DNA from: Bicyclus anynana
Taxonomy: Eukaryota > Arthropoda > Insecta > Lepidoptera > Nymphalidae
Assembly: GCF_947172395.1 (NCBI RefSeq)
Contig: NC_069083.1
Span: forward strand, 1,706,501 to 1,770,500
Direction of reading: 5' to 3'
DNA: 64,000 nt
Each line of letters opens with the position of its first letter. Position 1 is the stretch's first letter. This document shows positions 11,269 to 24,609 of this stretch, piece by piece. The translations under genes and the position numbers were made by a program. The notes beneath the pieces are model-generated. The model was not told the DNA's origin, did no database searches, and saw only the letters and a program-made list of their open reading frames with translations.

Positions 11269-11360
11269 AATCACAACATGGATTGCTTTTGACACACACT
11301 AAAAACACAACATGGATGCGTTTGACACACACACAAAAAACACAACATGGATGCGTTTGT
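11269..11360. repeat. Short tandem repeat, about 32 bp, 3 copies
   Basis: Three imperfect units contain 'cacaacatggatgcgtttg' followed by a CA-rich stretch. Short open frames over it on both strands are low-complexity by-products. Confidence 0.65.
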
Positions 11361-11617
11361 CCGCCTCTGGTTCGGGTAGGGAGGCCTCCTTTGAAGGTCC
11401 TCCAAGATTTAGAGACCTCATTAAGGCGGACTGTCTCTTCCGCCCCCCCAGTTAGTCCTTTAGGCCTAGTCCTACCCATAAAAAATATCTGTGTTATATT
11501 GTAACATATACAATCTCGAGGTTTTGAATCTCTATTGTTTACTAATACCTTTATTGTGCCATTTCTTAAATTATCTCGAATTAATGATTTACTTAAATAA
11601 GTATATAGGTATAGTTA

Positions 11618-12202
11618 CAGTGGCGTAGCGTGCCTTGGAGCCCTATATCAAACTTAGTTGAGGGGCCCAAATGACAAAATGATTTCTCACAAAATATATA
11701 AAAATACTCGCTTAAAATTAGTATGATTGTAATTTAATCTATGTAGAATGTTAGTAACTTTTGGCCACACGCTTAAACCAGGGAAAAAAAGATTTTGTGT
11801 CATCTTTATCATTAAGGAACTCATCAATGTTGTAGTAACCTCGACTAAGTAAATGTTTTTTAACACATTGCTTAAAGCTATGCATTGGCAGGTCCATCAC
11901 AGTCTTGGGGATCTTATTATAGAAGAGTACACCCAAACCTACAAAAGATTTTTTTACTCTTTGGAGACGATATGCAGAAATAACTAACTTATGCCCGTGT
12001 CTGGTAAGACATAGGTTTAAGTCTCCTTTTCGTTTGTACAAATTAATATTTTGTCTTACATATACTATACTGTTATATATATATATATTGACAGGCTACT
12101 GTTAATGTGTTGTTCCTTTGTTCCTTTCGCACGTAAGGGGCCCCAGTATCCCGGGGGCCCCGTCTCATTGATAGGGCTGACACGGCGGTAGCTACGCCCC
12201 TG
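11618..12202. mobile_element. hAT-like element, CAGTGGCGTAGC ends, with nested LINE piece
   Basis: The left end CAGTGGCGTAGCG and right end GCTACGCCCCTG are imperfect inverted repeats. Both flanks carry 'taggtatag[t/c]ta'. Similar ends occur at 47979-48245 (with an 8-bp duplication) and about 55258-55494. A minus-strand LINE C-terminal fragment (11751-12041) and GGGGCCC-rich ends lie inside. Confidence 0.65.
11751..12041 (-). mobile_element. C-terminal fragment of a non-LTR reverse transcriptase
   Basis: The minus-strand frame holds RHGHKLVISAYRLQRVKKSF and LFYNKIPKTVMDLPMHSF, nearly identical to the frame at 31214-31516. This is the protein tail of a LINE polyprotein lacking the catalytic core. 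The two copies show a repeated family; the exact clade is not certain. Confidence 0.7.
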
Positions 12203-15200
12203 TAGGTATAGCTACAATAATATTATGTCGAAACCCGACGTTTAACCTGATCTACGATACGATCTAATGATTAACGAATTTGCCGTTAAGTTGTCTATAA
12301 ATACCTAACGTCTCTAAATAATGCTTCCTTCAATCTGTAATGTTACCTGTTTTAATTAAAGTTGGAGCTAAATTATAACCATGTAAGTATTATGTATGTA
12401 TTGTTCAAGTTAAATATATTTTTAGTAAGAATTGTTTTATTTGTTGCCGCCATCGGTACCCTAATAATTTCAACAGCATGAGTACAAGTTTCTTCGGGTT
12501 CTTTGAGACAGCTAATTCGAGCACTACGAGTAGGTACCTCTACTTGTTTGTGCCGACAAGTATTGTTATCTATACTTATTTTAAATGGAGTTTGCCGAGA
12601 AATTACAGGCACATGTAGTAAGTAGAGCTTTTAATGACAGTCCGGGGAAGTACTACAGCCATGCTTAGGTATTCCTGCCTTCAAGCCGAATTACTGTGTA
12701 CAGGCATACGAGGCTTTACTTACGCTCCAGGCTTGTAGACAATACTTTATATGGCGTACCTACTCTTACTCGTAGGTATATACAAGCCCTTTAGAGCGTC
12801 GCTCTGTTTTCAAGCGATTGTTTTCCACTTGCTACAAGCTAGGCCATAACAGCTTGAAGTGATTTCAGGCTAACGTATTTGTTTTGCGCGTAGGTATACG
12901 GTCGTTTCAGCATACGCGCGCTACATTACGCACTTTATAAAACTGAACTCGGATAAACGGGCATATTTCAGCGTATTCGCTCGAAACGGTGGTATCGTGT
13001 CAGTGTTATCAAAACATATACGAGCTTAGAAACGCGTCAACGCTCGTACGAATTGAGCGTGTGCAAAAAGGCGCGTCAGAATGCGCTTCTAAAAACGAAG
13101 TCATACGCGCGTAACAAACGCTAGTCTGAAACCGACTTTAGTCCGTGAAATATTTCTAGTAAGGAGGAAGACTAGGAGTGATGATTTGCTATGAATTTTA
13201 CGTAACAAGTAGGTAGTTCATAGACCATCTTACCACACGGTTGTTTTTATGACCAGACTACCGGTATAACGCCTGGGAGAGAGAGGTAGCTTGTAATCTG
13301 AAAATCAGTGCTGTATGGCTCCGGCTTTTGCTTGGTTCATGTAGCAAAATACTGAACTGGTACCTTCTTCAAGGTTGTACCAAACATGACAGTATGGTTT
13401 TGATGCTTCTGCTACTTGAGTTTTGGTTTTACTTGCTCATGTGGTTAAGACATCAGACGCTACAATAGTGATTAGACATTGTGGTAAGGATAGGCACTAT
13501 TTTAAAATAAACGTTTTTTCTTCCTTTCTTTCTGTACTCTGCAGTAAACCAATAAGCTGATGATGAGTAACAAGGTCGTCAGAAATAAACAACAAATTTT
13601 TCAAGCTTTTATTATCAAGTTTTTTCATTATAATTAATATTTAACGCTAACATTTCCCTTTTGCACTAGTATCGAACAACTTATTTTGTACATTACATTA
13701 CAGTTATCCACAAAAATATGTTGCAGTTGAAAACAAAACGTTAAATTGTACCAATTAAAACTTTAATAATGTTTCATTTTACACATTCTTACAACAGTTT
13801 ATTATTTTTATTAGTACGATTTATTATAACTTTCTACCTACACAGCGAAAAGCGAACACTACTTGCTTTGTCAAGTCAATTTATATATTGTTTGATTATA
13901 AACGTTATAATTAATGTTGTGTCTCCGAAAATTCACATTTTATAAAATTACAAACACAAATTTTATATTTGACAGATATATTTTCACAAAACTAGAAAGG
14001 GCTTTTGAACCATTTTTGAGAGTGGTCATTCTCAGTTTAACTGTTCCTACTTTTCACAAATTTGGTAAAATATGAAAATTTTACAAAAGGAGTAAGTTAA
14101 AAAATTGGTGTATTTTCGCAGGACTGTCAATTGAACGCTTTTCCCGATAGATATCATACTACATACATAATAATACATAAATCCAAATGCATATATGAGT
14201 ACATGATCAAAATAAAAACTCTATAAAACTGTTCAACCCACTCTCTCATTCAAGTCTGCCTTATTACACTACCTAATTACTTTATTTTTTACATAAATAT
14301 AACAGGTTCGTTTTTTTATATAAAAGTTAAGTTTTCAAAACAAAGACTACTCTAACGAAATAAAGGAACAATCACAAATGACACTGATATAATGTATTTA
14401 AACTGATATACGTGCTGATTGTTATATTCGATGTGATAATAAGTAAAAGCTAATTGGAGGGTAGTATTACAAAACTTTGATTGCAATTTATCCTTATCCT
14501 TTTAACGATATCCAAAATAATAATAACAAAAATAATTAATATAAAAGAGAGATTTTACAGATTGAATTGAAATTACTGGACTACATTTGCAATTAAAAAA
14601 ATTGATTAGTGAAATGGTCCCATATTTTTGAATTCATTGATAATACTTGTGTACAAGATTGATAGTAAGAAAGATATCTAAATTAAAACTTAACAAAATA
14701 ACACAGTAATTGTTCTCTTTAATACATATTTATTTTGTTATATCCACCAATGTGATGCCATTAGATTTGTTGTCAATTGGTTGCACCAAAGTATCGTAAT
14801 CTACCCGCCAGAGACAAGCGATGGCGCCGCTCCGTTAGTGGGGCTCACGTAAAGAGTGAAAGCTCAGTGACAATGCAATTGTGACATGTCATTTAATAAA
14901 AATCTTTAAAGGACTTGGAATGCATACCCTAGTCACACGACATACAAAACAGAGGAAATTATAGACACTTTTCGCAAAATCATATTTACTTTATAAAAAT
15001 GAAAAAGTTTGGTCTCCATTCATGAGCACGTACAAGTAGCAGAATCTTCATTGTGATTATATACACTGACATTGGAAGGATGCACTTCTTATGGAATGAA
15101 TTAAATAAACTGGGTAGCAATCATTAGACATTGATTCATTATTTATCATCTTAGTAACATATTATATTGCAAGAGAGGAACAGATTTGGTTTACAAGACA

Positions 15201-15308
15201 ATCAAGATCTAATGCTTTACAATTACTGTCTACAATTCCCTTAGTCTGTAAATGGATTACTTCTTGTGTCTGCACTTGTATGTTTCATCTTTGTCTTGTG
15301 CAGCTCTG
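12203..15308. other. AT-rich non-coding stretch; part may be the endosulfine 3' UTR
   Basis: No exon, domain or clear element boundary was found. On the minus strand a canonical poly(A) signal (seen as TTTATT at about 13608 on +) lies 2.8 kb beyond the endosulfine stop, and others lie closer, so a long 3' UTR is possible but unproven. Confidence 0.4.
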
Positions 15309-15956
15309 CGTGCATATATTTTCATTTTGTTCATATATTTTCATTTTCAAACTTACTCTTTTTAAAGAGTAATTTAAAAATGAATGTGCACCTGGGTACT
15401 GAAAGCAAAATTAGATACTGATGATTTTTATTGCATCAGGTCGGTCGTGTACAGTTAAAAATTAATTAAGCGTGCATATATTTTTATTTTGTTCATATAT
15501 TTTCATTTTCAAACTTACTCTTTTTAAAGAGTAATTTAAAAATGAATGTGCACCTGGGTACTGAAAGCAAAATTAGACACTGATGATTTTTATTGCATCA
15601 GGTCAGTCGTGTACAGTTAAAAATTAATTAAGCGTGCATATATTTTTATTTTGTTCATATATTTTCATTTTCAAAATTACTCTTTTTAAAGAGTAATTTA
15701 AAAATGAATGTGCACCTGGGTACTGAAAACAAAATTAGATACTGATGATTTTTATTGCATCAGGTTGGTCGTGTACAGTTAAAAATTAATTAAGTGTGCA
15801 TATATTTTTATTTTGTTCATATATTTTCATTTTCAAACTTACTCTTTTTAAAGAGTAATTTAAAAATGAATGTGCACCTGGGTACTGAAAGCAAAATTAG
15901 ATACTGATGATTTTTATTGCATCAGGTCGGCCGTGTACAGTTAAAAATTAATTAAG
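15309..15956. repeat. 162-bp tandem repeat, 4 copies
   Basis: Units begin at 15309, 15471, 15633 and 15795 at exact 162-bp spacing with only a few substitutions. Each holds the short hairpin ACTCTTT-TT-AAAGAGT and the segment 'aatgtgcacctgggtactga'. There is no open frame. It lies about 470 bp beyond the endosulfine stop and so may be transcribed in its 3' UTR. Confidence 0.95.
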
Positions 15957-16094
15957 CTTAAAATAATTGTGCTGCAGTATGGACACAAGATGAAGACGCT
16001 ATCACACAAGCAAAGACAAGTTTAATGGGTTATGATAATAGGAATTTTAATAACAATGTTCTAGAAATGGTTTTTGGCATTATATACCTTTAAA

Positions 16095-16190
16095 ATTAAA
16101 TGTAAACTGTGGGATATAGGCAACTCTAAACCATTGGTGGTTGGAAGCCCTTATAGGACTTTGGCCCAGCAATGGAAATGGACTATCAAC
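16095..16190 (+). mobile_element. Decayed LINE 3'-end fragment
   Basis: 'ggactttggcccagcaatgg' is a degenerate version of the 'ggcctatgtccagcagtgg' motif seen in the RTE tails of this window. It is very short. Confidence 0.4.
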
Positions 16191-16421
16191 AATGATCATG
16201 TTGACTGTATTGTAACAATTGCATCACTGTTTGATGACATATTCTGATGTGTGCTATTGTATAAACAGCGATGTATATTATTTCCTATAGAAATAATACA
16301 TCATCAGCAACATCTTGTTCTTTTGTTAGTGTGAGGCATTTCTATTGACTTGTTATTAAAATTTGTATGGTTACGATGAGGCTATACATTGAATGGTTAC
16401 AGAGCACTAGTGTTTACGTGG

Positions 16422-19400
16422 CTAGGAGTGCGCGGGCGGCTGGAACTTGGGCTGGATGATGGAGGTCTTGCGCAGCGGCACGGTGTCGGGGGTGGGGATA
16501 GCGTCGCCGGTGGAGATCTTGGCGGGTGCGGCCGGCGCCTTGAACGGTGCCGCGAGGTTGCCCGGCCGCTGCTTGGCCATCTGGTAGTCACCCGAGTCAA
16601 AGAACTTTTGCTGCACAAGGGAGAAAGGAGTATTTACAGTAAAACCCGGTCATTGCGAAAGACGGCTGCAGGCCAGGTGGGCAATCGGAACGCAGTACAA
16701 ATGTCAGCACGACGTGTGAGATAGCCACCGTGCGTTTTTTATGCCTAACTGGAAAGAGGTTAAGACTAAACTTTAAGATTTGAACACACTCAGTGGACGC
16801 ATATTTAACCTACTAAATAATCTTATTTGAGGCATTTTTTCCTATTATTCACCATTTCAGAGATTATTCTAAAATTTAAATTACAAGAAATTTTAGTGTG
16901 CAAAACAAGTACTTACTCCTTTAGCGAGCCTTTTTTGTAGAAAAGCTGAATGACCACCAGGCCCTCTGCCAAATATTGCATTTGGAAATTTGGCTTTTAG
17001 TTTCGCCTCTTCTAGCTTTTCCAGTTCTTTGGGCTGAAAGAGAGTAGCAATATTAGTAATCTGAAAAAATTGTAAACAAATCCAACTCCAACTTCTGACT
17101 GCCCCATTATTTGTGTGAGTTGATATAAAATTTATTCAATTTAATAAGAAGTTTTAAATGAATTATTTCGGTGGCGCGAGAGGCCAAGCTTTGTATGTCG
17201 TCCAGTTGGTGCAGCTCTTGTCCATAGGAGATAACCACCTTTTCCTAAGGCCCACCCTATATGTGTCCTCCGGGTGATGCTAATCGAGCTGCAACACAGA
17301 GTCACAGGCGGCGGTCAATTAACTTGCATTGGACTACTGCGAGCTATGAGGGACTAAAATAACCTCTAAACATGTAGCTTTAGCGCCTTAGGAAAGTGCT
17401 AAAAGTATTACTCCCAAGCCCATTTTTAACATAGAAAACTTTAATAATTGGAATGCGATGTCTTGCGACCTGGCTAAACCTCGGTGCTCCGCCGATACCC
17501 AGGCCGGACAGTGTAAACGAATGTGGGTGAACTCAAACCTTAGAATGTCAAAGCAATATCAAATATAAATTAAGTTGTAGCATACACCAAACTTTACATC
17601 AGCTCTGAACACTGGGCATATGGCTCTGTAAACCAAGACATATCCCAGCTGGGTTATAATATCTGCACATTTTGGTATATGTCACAATGGCAGAGCTGAC
17701 TCACAGTTTAGTGCATACTATCCTTTAATCCCAACCTAACCTAACCTAACTAACCATGTAGCCTTGTAAAATAATACCTTTACAACAAAAAATCAACTAA
17801 AAAAATCAATAAAATCAACTTCAAACAATGTTACAATTTTTTTAATAGATTGTCATGCAAAAGAGAAATTGTCACGCATAAAGAAGTCACTAATCATTAA
17901 ATAGCAAATCCTTGCCTTACAAATAAAATGCACTATAATAACATGTCATACAATATGCAAAGCTCCTGATAAAAGTGACTTCCCAGCAGAAGACAGGATA
18001 TGGTCCATGCATAAACACACAATGATGCACCAATGCAACTTGGCAAGCTTAAGGCGACTTAGACTTTGTAACAATAACTAGCAAGATAATAGACATAATC
18101 AAGTAGCCAAGATAATCCACCAACCGCTTGCTCTTCAGTATTGCCTTATCCATACTGAGATGCCTTACTATAAATACAACCCAGCATCAGTTCTTGAAAA
18201 TAGCAGTGCATTGCTCTACTGGGAATGAACAATTATCACTGACAGGTATATTGTTGCCAATAGACCTGAATATAGTGCTAGCCGATCGATCATCTAGTCT
18301 ATTTGACAGATGAAAACAACAGTATAGGACTACAGTTGTTCTCATCTGTTCAGTGGCGCTAACATATAACCAACAAGATAATCTTGTGAATAGAAATAGA
18401 CAAACTTAAACTAATTCAACAACCGGAGTTACTGCTCTCTCTGTGTTGGTGTGAAAGAGATAGGACTGACAATTCTGTCGCCATTAGACAAATTTTTGTC
18501 TATATATTTCTCATCACTTTCTCATCTCTTTGATATCGCAACAAATTAAATATATAAATACTACAGGGGCTACGTTAGAGAAAATATCATTCTCGGTTGA
18601 GGATGTAAAAAAGAAACTGTCTAGTTTAGACGTGAACAAAGGTGCTGGCTCAGATCAATTACCTCCTATATTTTTAAAAAATTGCGCCATAACCTTAGCT
18701 GAGCCTATTTCTATTATTTTTAATAGATCATTCGATGATGGTATTTTCCCTTCAGCCTGGAAATTAGCTCTTATTGTACCGGTCTTCAAGGAAGGTGATA
18801 AACGGGATGTCTCTAAGTATCGACCCATTTCCAAATTGTCAATCTTATCCAAAATATTTGAGTCCTTGGTCTGTCCTCATATTAATTGGCATATAAAATC
18901 TGTTTTAACTACCAAACAACATGGATTTTACAAACACAGATCAATACAGTCTAATCTAGTTTCTTACGTTGACAGTTTATCATCCCAAGTTGACTTAAAT
19001 AAGCAAGTGGATTGTATTTATACCGATTTTTCCAAGGCTTTTGATCTAGTAGATCACAGTCTCCTGATCATAAAGGTAAAACAATATGGATTTACTGGTA
19101 ATATTGTTAATTGGTTAAGATCTTATTTAAATAACAGACAAATGACAGTGGTAGTGGCAGGGTTTGAGTCATCTTTTTCTTACGTAGCACAATCAGGAGT
19201 TCCTCAGGGTTCGCTCCTAGGTCCTATACTTTTCAACATTTTTATTAACGATATTGTTCATTGCTTTTCTAACTCTGAAGTGCTGCTTTATGCGGATGAT
19301 CTAAAAACATTTAGAACGATACATTTAGAAAATGATTCAATTCTCCTGCAGGAAGACTTGGATAGGTTGACTAAATGGTGTCATAATAATAATATGGTTT

Positions 19401-20688
19401 TGAATCATAAGAAATGTTACTGTGTTTCTTTTCATAGAAAACTTCACTCGGTCCAGTTTAAATACAAAATTGACGATTATTTTATTCAAGATATAAATTC
19501 GATTAGAGATTTAGGTGTTACAATCGACCACAAATTAAGTTTTATACCGCACATAGACAACATATGCAAAAAAGCTTCAAAAATCAGTGGTTTTATCAAT
19601 CGCAGTTGCAAAAATTTTAAAAACACTAGCACTAAAATTTTGTTATTTAATGCACTGACGAGAAGTATATTAGAATACGGTTCAGTTGTATGGAATCCAT
19701 TTTACAACGTACACACTATGAGAATTGAACGAATCCAAAAGCGATTTACTTACCATCTTAGTATTTGTGATAAGTTAGTTAAAAGCAGAAATAATATTAG
19801 TTATAACTCTAGATTACACCATTACAAATTGTTAGCTCTCTCGGATCGTAGAAAGATGTTAGATTTATGTTTCTTATATAAATTACTTAATGGACCGGTA
19901 GATGCATCCACTTTACTTTCTAGAATTTCTTTCAGAATACCAAGACCATATAGTCGGGTCAAAAATTTCACGCCTTTCTGGACTAGTTACTCCAAAACAA
20001 ATTTAGGCGCTTCAGCTCCATTAAATAGAATGATTTCCACATATAACACTATTTCTAAGGAAGTAAATATTGATATAGCTGGTGACACTTTGCCTATTTT
20101 CAAAAATAAACTAGAAAAATATTTTTTAACTCAGTACAAAAGGGATACCTCTTAAATGTTATTTTTATCTTTAGATTATACTGTTTTTTTTTTTCTTTTT
20201 ATGGTTATATTAGTTTAATTCTGTTCATAATGTAATTGTGTGATAGATCCATATCTATATTTTCAAACGCAAATCTAAAACAGTTTTCTCCCTAATTTAG
20301 TCTAATTAACCTATTTATTATTCTTTTAATTCTTTTTATGTATCTATTCGAGTACTAAATTACGCATGTTGAGGTAACCTATAAGTGGGTCTATGACACA
20401 ACAACTTCACTAATCTATGTTTTTGTAAAACTCAATTTTAATTGTCATAACCTGTTGGTACCCTATAAAAATAAATAAATAAATAAATAAATCACTGGTT
20501 GCATGCAGCACTGGCACCACTAGCACCACTGGTATCACATTAAAATCTAGAACACTCACACTAGTAAAATTTTTATACCATAGAGCTATTAAGACCTACA
20601 AAATATTATATTTCATTTTATGGAGCTATAGGAAGTAACAAGAACTCACATCTTTTGGAGGTTCATTCTGATCAGCTGATTCACTCAT
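16422..20688 (-). CDS. Alpha-endosulfine (ENSA/ARPP19 family)
   Basis: Endosulfines are small, mostly disordered proteins. When phosphorylated by Greatwall kinase they inhibit PP2A-B55 and allow mitotic and meiotic entry. Minus-strand exons are 20650-20688 (start MSESADQNEPPKD), 16917-17033 (PKELEKLEEAKLKAKFPNAI ... GHSAFLQKRLAKG) and 16422-16610 (QKFFDSGDYQMAKQRPGN ... PPAHS, stop TAG). All junctions are phase 0 and give 114 residues, close to the family's 110-120. The invariant FDSGDY motif is at residues 56-61; Ser58 matches the Greatwall site. RKTS near residue 102 matches the position of the C-terminal PKA site in vertebrate ENSA. A 5' UTR acceptor lies just upstream of the ATG. Intron 1 (3.6 kb) carries a sense-opposed LINE. 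The gene is head to head with SMC6. Confidence 0.95.
17034..18529. other. Endosulfine intron 1, first part; nothing coding
   Basis: This intron stretch contains unassigned moderately GC-rich sequence at 17150-17540 that could be an old repeat, three CCTAA units near 17731, and no frame with a recognisable domain. Confidence 0.4.
18530..20492 (+). mobile_element. 5'-truncated Jockey-superfamily LINE with intact RT frame
   Basis: A 541-codon open frame (18530-20155) covers the reverse transcriptase domain. Visible motifs are KGAGSDQLPP, YRPISKLSILSKIFE, the DFSKAFDLVDH active-site motif, SGVPQGSLLGPILFNIFIND and the catalytic LLYADD. A C-terminal YGSVVWNPFY type tail follows. The endonuclease half is missing, so the copy is 5'-truncated and cannot move alone. 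A 3' UTR ends in an (AAAT)n tail at about 20470-20492. The frame has no internal stop, suggesting a fairly recent insertion. It lies in endosulfine intron 1 in the opposite orientation. The exact clade (Jockey or CR1-like) is an inference from motif style. Confidence 0.85.
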
Positions 20689-20696
20689 ATTGGATA

Positions 20697-22087
20697 TCTG
20701 AAAAGAAAATTTAACATAAGTGCAGTTATGCTTCACAATTTAGTTAAATCCTTACTCATTGAGCATACTTAAAGAAGTCTTTTGTTATTGTTGATAGAAT
20801 TCGAGTACTTAAATTAGGATAATTATAAGTGAATTTAATTGCCCCACAAGTATCAATGAAGGCGCAGAATTTAAAATAATTTAAAATTGAAGCATATATT
20901 TTCCAAAATACGATATTAATATTAATAAGTGTTACTATAAATCACCAGAAAACCAATTCAAAAGAAATTTAATCGGAAATAAACGCGGATTTCAAATGTC
21001 TTTTGTTTACCCTCCATAAATCTGCGATGCATGAAAATATTTAATTTTAACCTATGTATAATTTATTTCATGGTGCTAAATGCGACTACAGTAGGGAAAA
21101 TGTGTTATCACGTTAATCACACAATAAATAAGTTAATCAAACAGAAACATTACTTGCGGAGAATGTTTAACATAACAATATGACTACCTGACACTTCATC
21201 TCTAATGAAAAGTTGTTTACCTTACCTTGATTATAGGTAGATGCTATTTTAATTTTTAGGAGTGTCTTTGAGTTTCAAATTTGAAAAATCCAGGAACGTT
21301 TATATAAAATAAAAGTCTATTAACTGAACAAGAAAACGGTTACGATTCTAGCAAATAGCAAAATTTTCGGAAAAATTTCATCTACTATGGCGACTGGCGT
21401 TTATTATAATGTTGCCACTTTTTGTAAGTACTAAGTGTTCAATTAATTTACTCTTTGGTGTATCCACAGATCATGATTTATTCCGTAGACAGAGTAGATA
21501 TTCCTACTCAGACTAGCTGCCTCGCAAGACGTTATCCTTCTGTCAAAAGTATAATAATTTAAAACTAGATTATACAGCAACAGTTTTTACAAACGCGATA
21601 TATCATTAATTTTTGATCTTTGACAGAGGCGTAACGGTTAGCGAGGCAGGTCCTGTTATTTATGGTCGAAGGGTTGACACAGCTATTATCTATGGCTGAC
21701 ACATGTTTTGATGATTTGATCTTTGATTTGCGGTTTTCTTCTTTTTATGTTTATGGTTGTTTATGGTGGTTTTATTCTATAACTCAATATTCATCCTACT
21801 CTAAGGTTTTGTTTTTGTTTGAATTTTGAAATGGGCGGTGGTTTATTTTGTAATAATTTTATGTATTAAATATTAATCAGATAATACTAAATTAATATGA
21901 ATTTATGAACTTGAAGACAGTTATCAGTTAGATAGTGTCTATAATTTGGAATTCTTAATTTGTAATTCGTATTGCTACGAATTTCAATATCTTATTTATC
22001 AGGGCTTTTTAACTTTCAAGTGCTCTTTTGTACATGTGTACTTTTGTATAGTACTTAAGTGGAATATTATTAATTGTGTATGTGAAA
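20697..22087. promoter_or_regulatory. Shared divergent 5' region of endosulfine and SMC6
   Basis: The two start codons face away from each other across 1.4 kb, which must contain both promoters, 5' UTRs and an untranslated endosulfine exon. No TATA box could be assigned. A fold-back element occupies 21507-21671. Confidence 0.5.
21507..21671. mobile_element. Fold-back copy of the CTCAGAC inverted-repeat family
   Basis: It begins CTCAGACTAGCTGCCTCG, and the right end (CGAGGCAGGTCC) is the inverted counterpart. The internal 'gacgttat..ttctgtcaaaa' matches the copies at 45068 and 51153. It is a short palindromic derivative in the endosulfine-SMC6 intergenic region. Confidence 0.7.
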
Positions 22088-24609
22088 ATGGCACTACCGA
22101 ATAGTCTAGATGAAGTTATGGTTGGTTCAATTCTAAGCGTTCACGTGCAAAATTTCATGTGCCACGAAAATTTCAAAGTGGATTTCACGAAAAGAGTGAC
22201 TTTTATAGTGGGTCGGAACGGTAGCGGCAAAAGTGCCATCCTCACAGCCTTGGTGGTGGGCCTGGGCGGCAAAGCCTCAGAGACCAATAGAGGGAAAAAT
22301 GTCCAATGTAAGTGTTTGACTTGTAAAAGAATTATTTATTTTTTGGTCTCATGTATCTGCAATCAGTAGACAGACTATAAGCAGATTTAGTGAAATAAAT
22401 TTGGCTTTACCAGACTGGAATACTATTGTCTTCAAGTCTGCACAAAGTGAGCACGTCAGCTCGCTTTAAACGCTTTCCACAGTTAATAGCCTGGAGGCCA
22501 GTGGATTGGGATGTTCCAGCAATTGTTCTTTGTGTTTCAGCTTATATTTGTTTTTAGTATTCTATTCTGAACTCTTTGTATTGGTAATATGTTACATTTG
22601 CTAGCGGAACCCCAAATCTGTACTCTATAAAGCCAGATAGGTTTAAGAACTGCACAATACACTAGTACTTTATTGCTAAGAGACAACTCTGGCTGCCTGT
22701 CTAACATTCACAATAAGGTTCAGAATCAATTCAGATTGTTGTGCTTAATTTTTATATGATTTCTCCATGTTAGGTGTCGGCCCATATAAAACCCAAGGTA
22801 ATTCAAGTATTTGGTAATGTTTTGTTTCTTAATAAGTTCTTCGTTAATAAGAAGTAATATCTCATTTTAGATTTTAGTGATATAGGTACTTACAGACGCC
22901 AGCGACTCCAAGCGCATATATTTCAGTATTTCACAAATTAAAAAAGTCCAATTTATCGCTTGTACCAAAAATGCATCTGAATCGCTTCAGAGGTTTAGCC
23001 AAGAAGGTAACAGACTTATTTTCGCATTTATAATGTGTCAGTATTTATTAATATATAAATTAATTATTTTAGCATTTGTTAAAAAAGGAGCTAATTCTGC
23101 AAATATTGAAATAAAAATAAACAACAGCGGCCAATGGGCATACAGACCAGATGAATATGGAAGCATAATAACAATTGTAAAGACTATCACAGCATCCGGT
23201 ACTTCCTATTTTAAAATTCGGTCTCCAACAGGTAACCATTTTAAGACCTTTGTCTGTATTTCTTCTCCCATATTCCCTCATTCCCTGAACTACACTGCAT
23301 TTTCAGGAAAACACAGTGTTGGTCCCTCCTAGGTGGACAGAAGATATTAAGCAGGTTGGTTAAGCTGGCCACTGGACACAGATGACTTGAAACTGTGTTG
23401 TTCATAAGTCCCTATGAGAGGTGTATGTACATCAATGGGCTGCTGGTGATAGCCCTCCATTCCAAAAGGCTAATGGCATTTGAGCGAGTATTGAATAATT
23501 GTTTCACTTTCTAGTAATTTGTGTGTGAACCGAAAAAAAAACAAAATGTAAAGTGAAATAATTATGTTAACAATGATAAGAACATAATATTTTATTATTA
23601 ATCAGTCTATTTTAATGGAGCTATGTATGGTAGATAGAAGTAAAGTAAATGAGGGTAGGTCAATTTCAATTGTACAAACTACAAAGTTTTTACAATTTTA
23701 CAAAAAAAATACCTTTTCATGAACACAAGTGTTATAATAGGGATGATGACAATCTTTTAAATTGTATATAAATTAAGAGTATACTAATAGCAAAGCAATT
23801 TTGTAAAAGTTAAAAAAATCTGCGATCATTACTTTCGGAGCTACAGGGATTTAAAGGGTCAGATTTGCGGCGCTGCCGCTGATCCCTGAAAAACGCTCCA
23901 TACAAAATGGCACAATTTAGAGATGTCGTTGGCTCGCTGATCGTTAGGTTTGTATGGGCGTTCAAACAAAATTACTAATATCTTTGTTATTTGTGCGTTT
24001 ATGTTTATAGTTCATTATTGAAAAATGTCACATTTAATGTAAGAAAGCTAAAACTGTATGAATTTTCATCTAATTACGATAAAAGATTTTTAATAGATTT
24101 TGAAATTTTATTATCGTTGCTTTTTATGTATAAATTAGTTAACATTGACCTTATTCACCCGAATGTATCATAAAAATCAATATATTCAAACCTAGTCATC
24201 ATCCCCATTATGATATGTCAGTCATTAAATAGCGAATGACTTGAATTACAAAATCCTATATGACAAGGTACAGCCCGACTAATTTTGCGGGTTTAAGAAA
24301 TTAAGTAAAATTATGTAATTTAGTCATTAACCCAGAGATTAAAGGCAAATTTTATTTATTTAAGGTCAGTTGTTGCCCACAAATGCCAAAGCGGTCAATG
24401 CTATAGTATCCAGTCTCAACATACAAGTAAACAACCCAATATCTGTATTGAACCAAGACGATGCGAGGGAGTTTTCAATAAAGATGGACCCGCGAAAGCT
24501 CTACTCTTTGTTCATGAGAGCCACAAGACTGGATGTCACAGAGCAAAACTATAACAAGGCCCTTGCAATTTGTAAAAGTACTAAAGAGTCTTGGGAAAGA
24601 AAGAACAAA
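22088..24609 (+). CDS. SMC6 exons 1-3: N-terminal ATPase lobe
   Basis: Exon 1 (22088-22307) carries VGSILSVHVQNFMCHENFKV and the Walker A loop. Exon 2 (23073-23231) carries FVKKGANSANIEIKINNSGQ and IRSPTG. Exon 3 (24365-24609) carries LPTNAKAVNAIVSSLNIQVN and NPISVLNQDDAREF, the typical Q-loop region of SMC6, then the start of the first coiled coil. Phases are 1, 1 and 0. Base composition is moderate to AT-rich, unlike later exons. Confidence 0.93.

Noticed and set aside
15309..15956. CRISPR-like direct repeats
   Set aside because: Whole 162-bp units repeat without unique spacers, in a eukaryotic genome.
17731..17755. CCTAA repeats resembling insect telomere sequence
   Set aside because: Only about three units inside an intron; not a telomere and too short to call an interstitial telomeric array.
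22076..22087. Upstream in-frame GTG as the SMC6 start
   Set aside because: GTG is not a normal eukaryotic initiator; the ATG at 22088 fits the protein.
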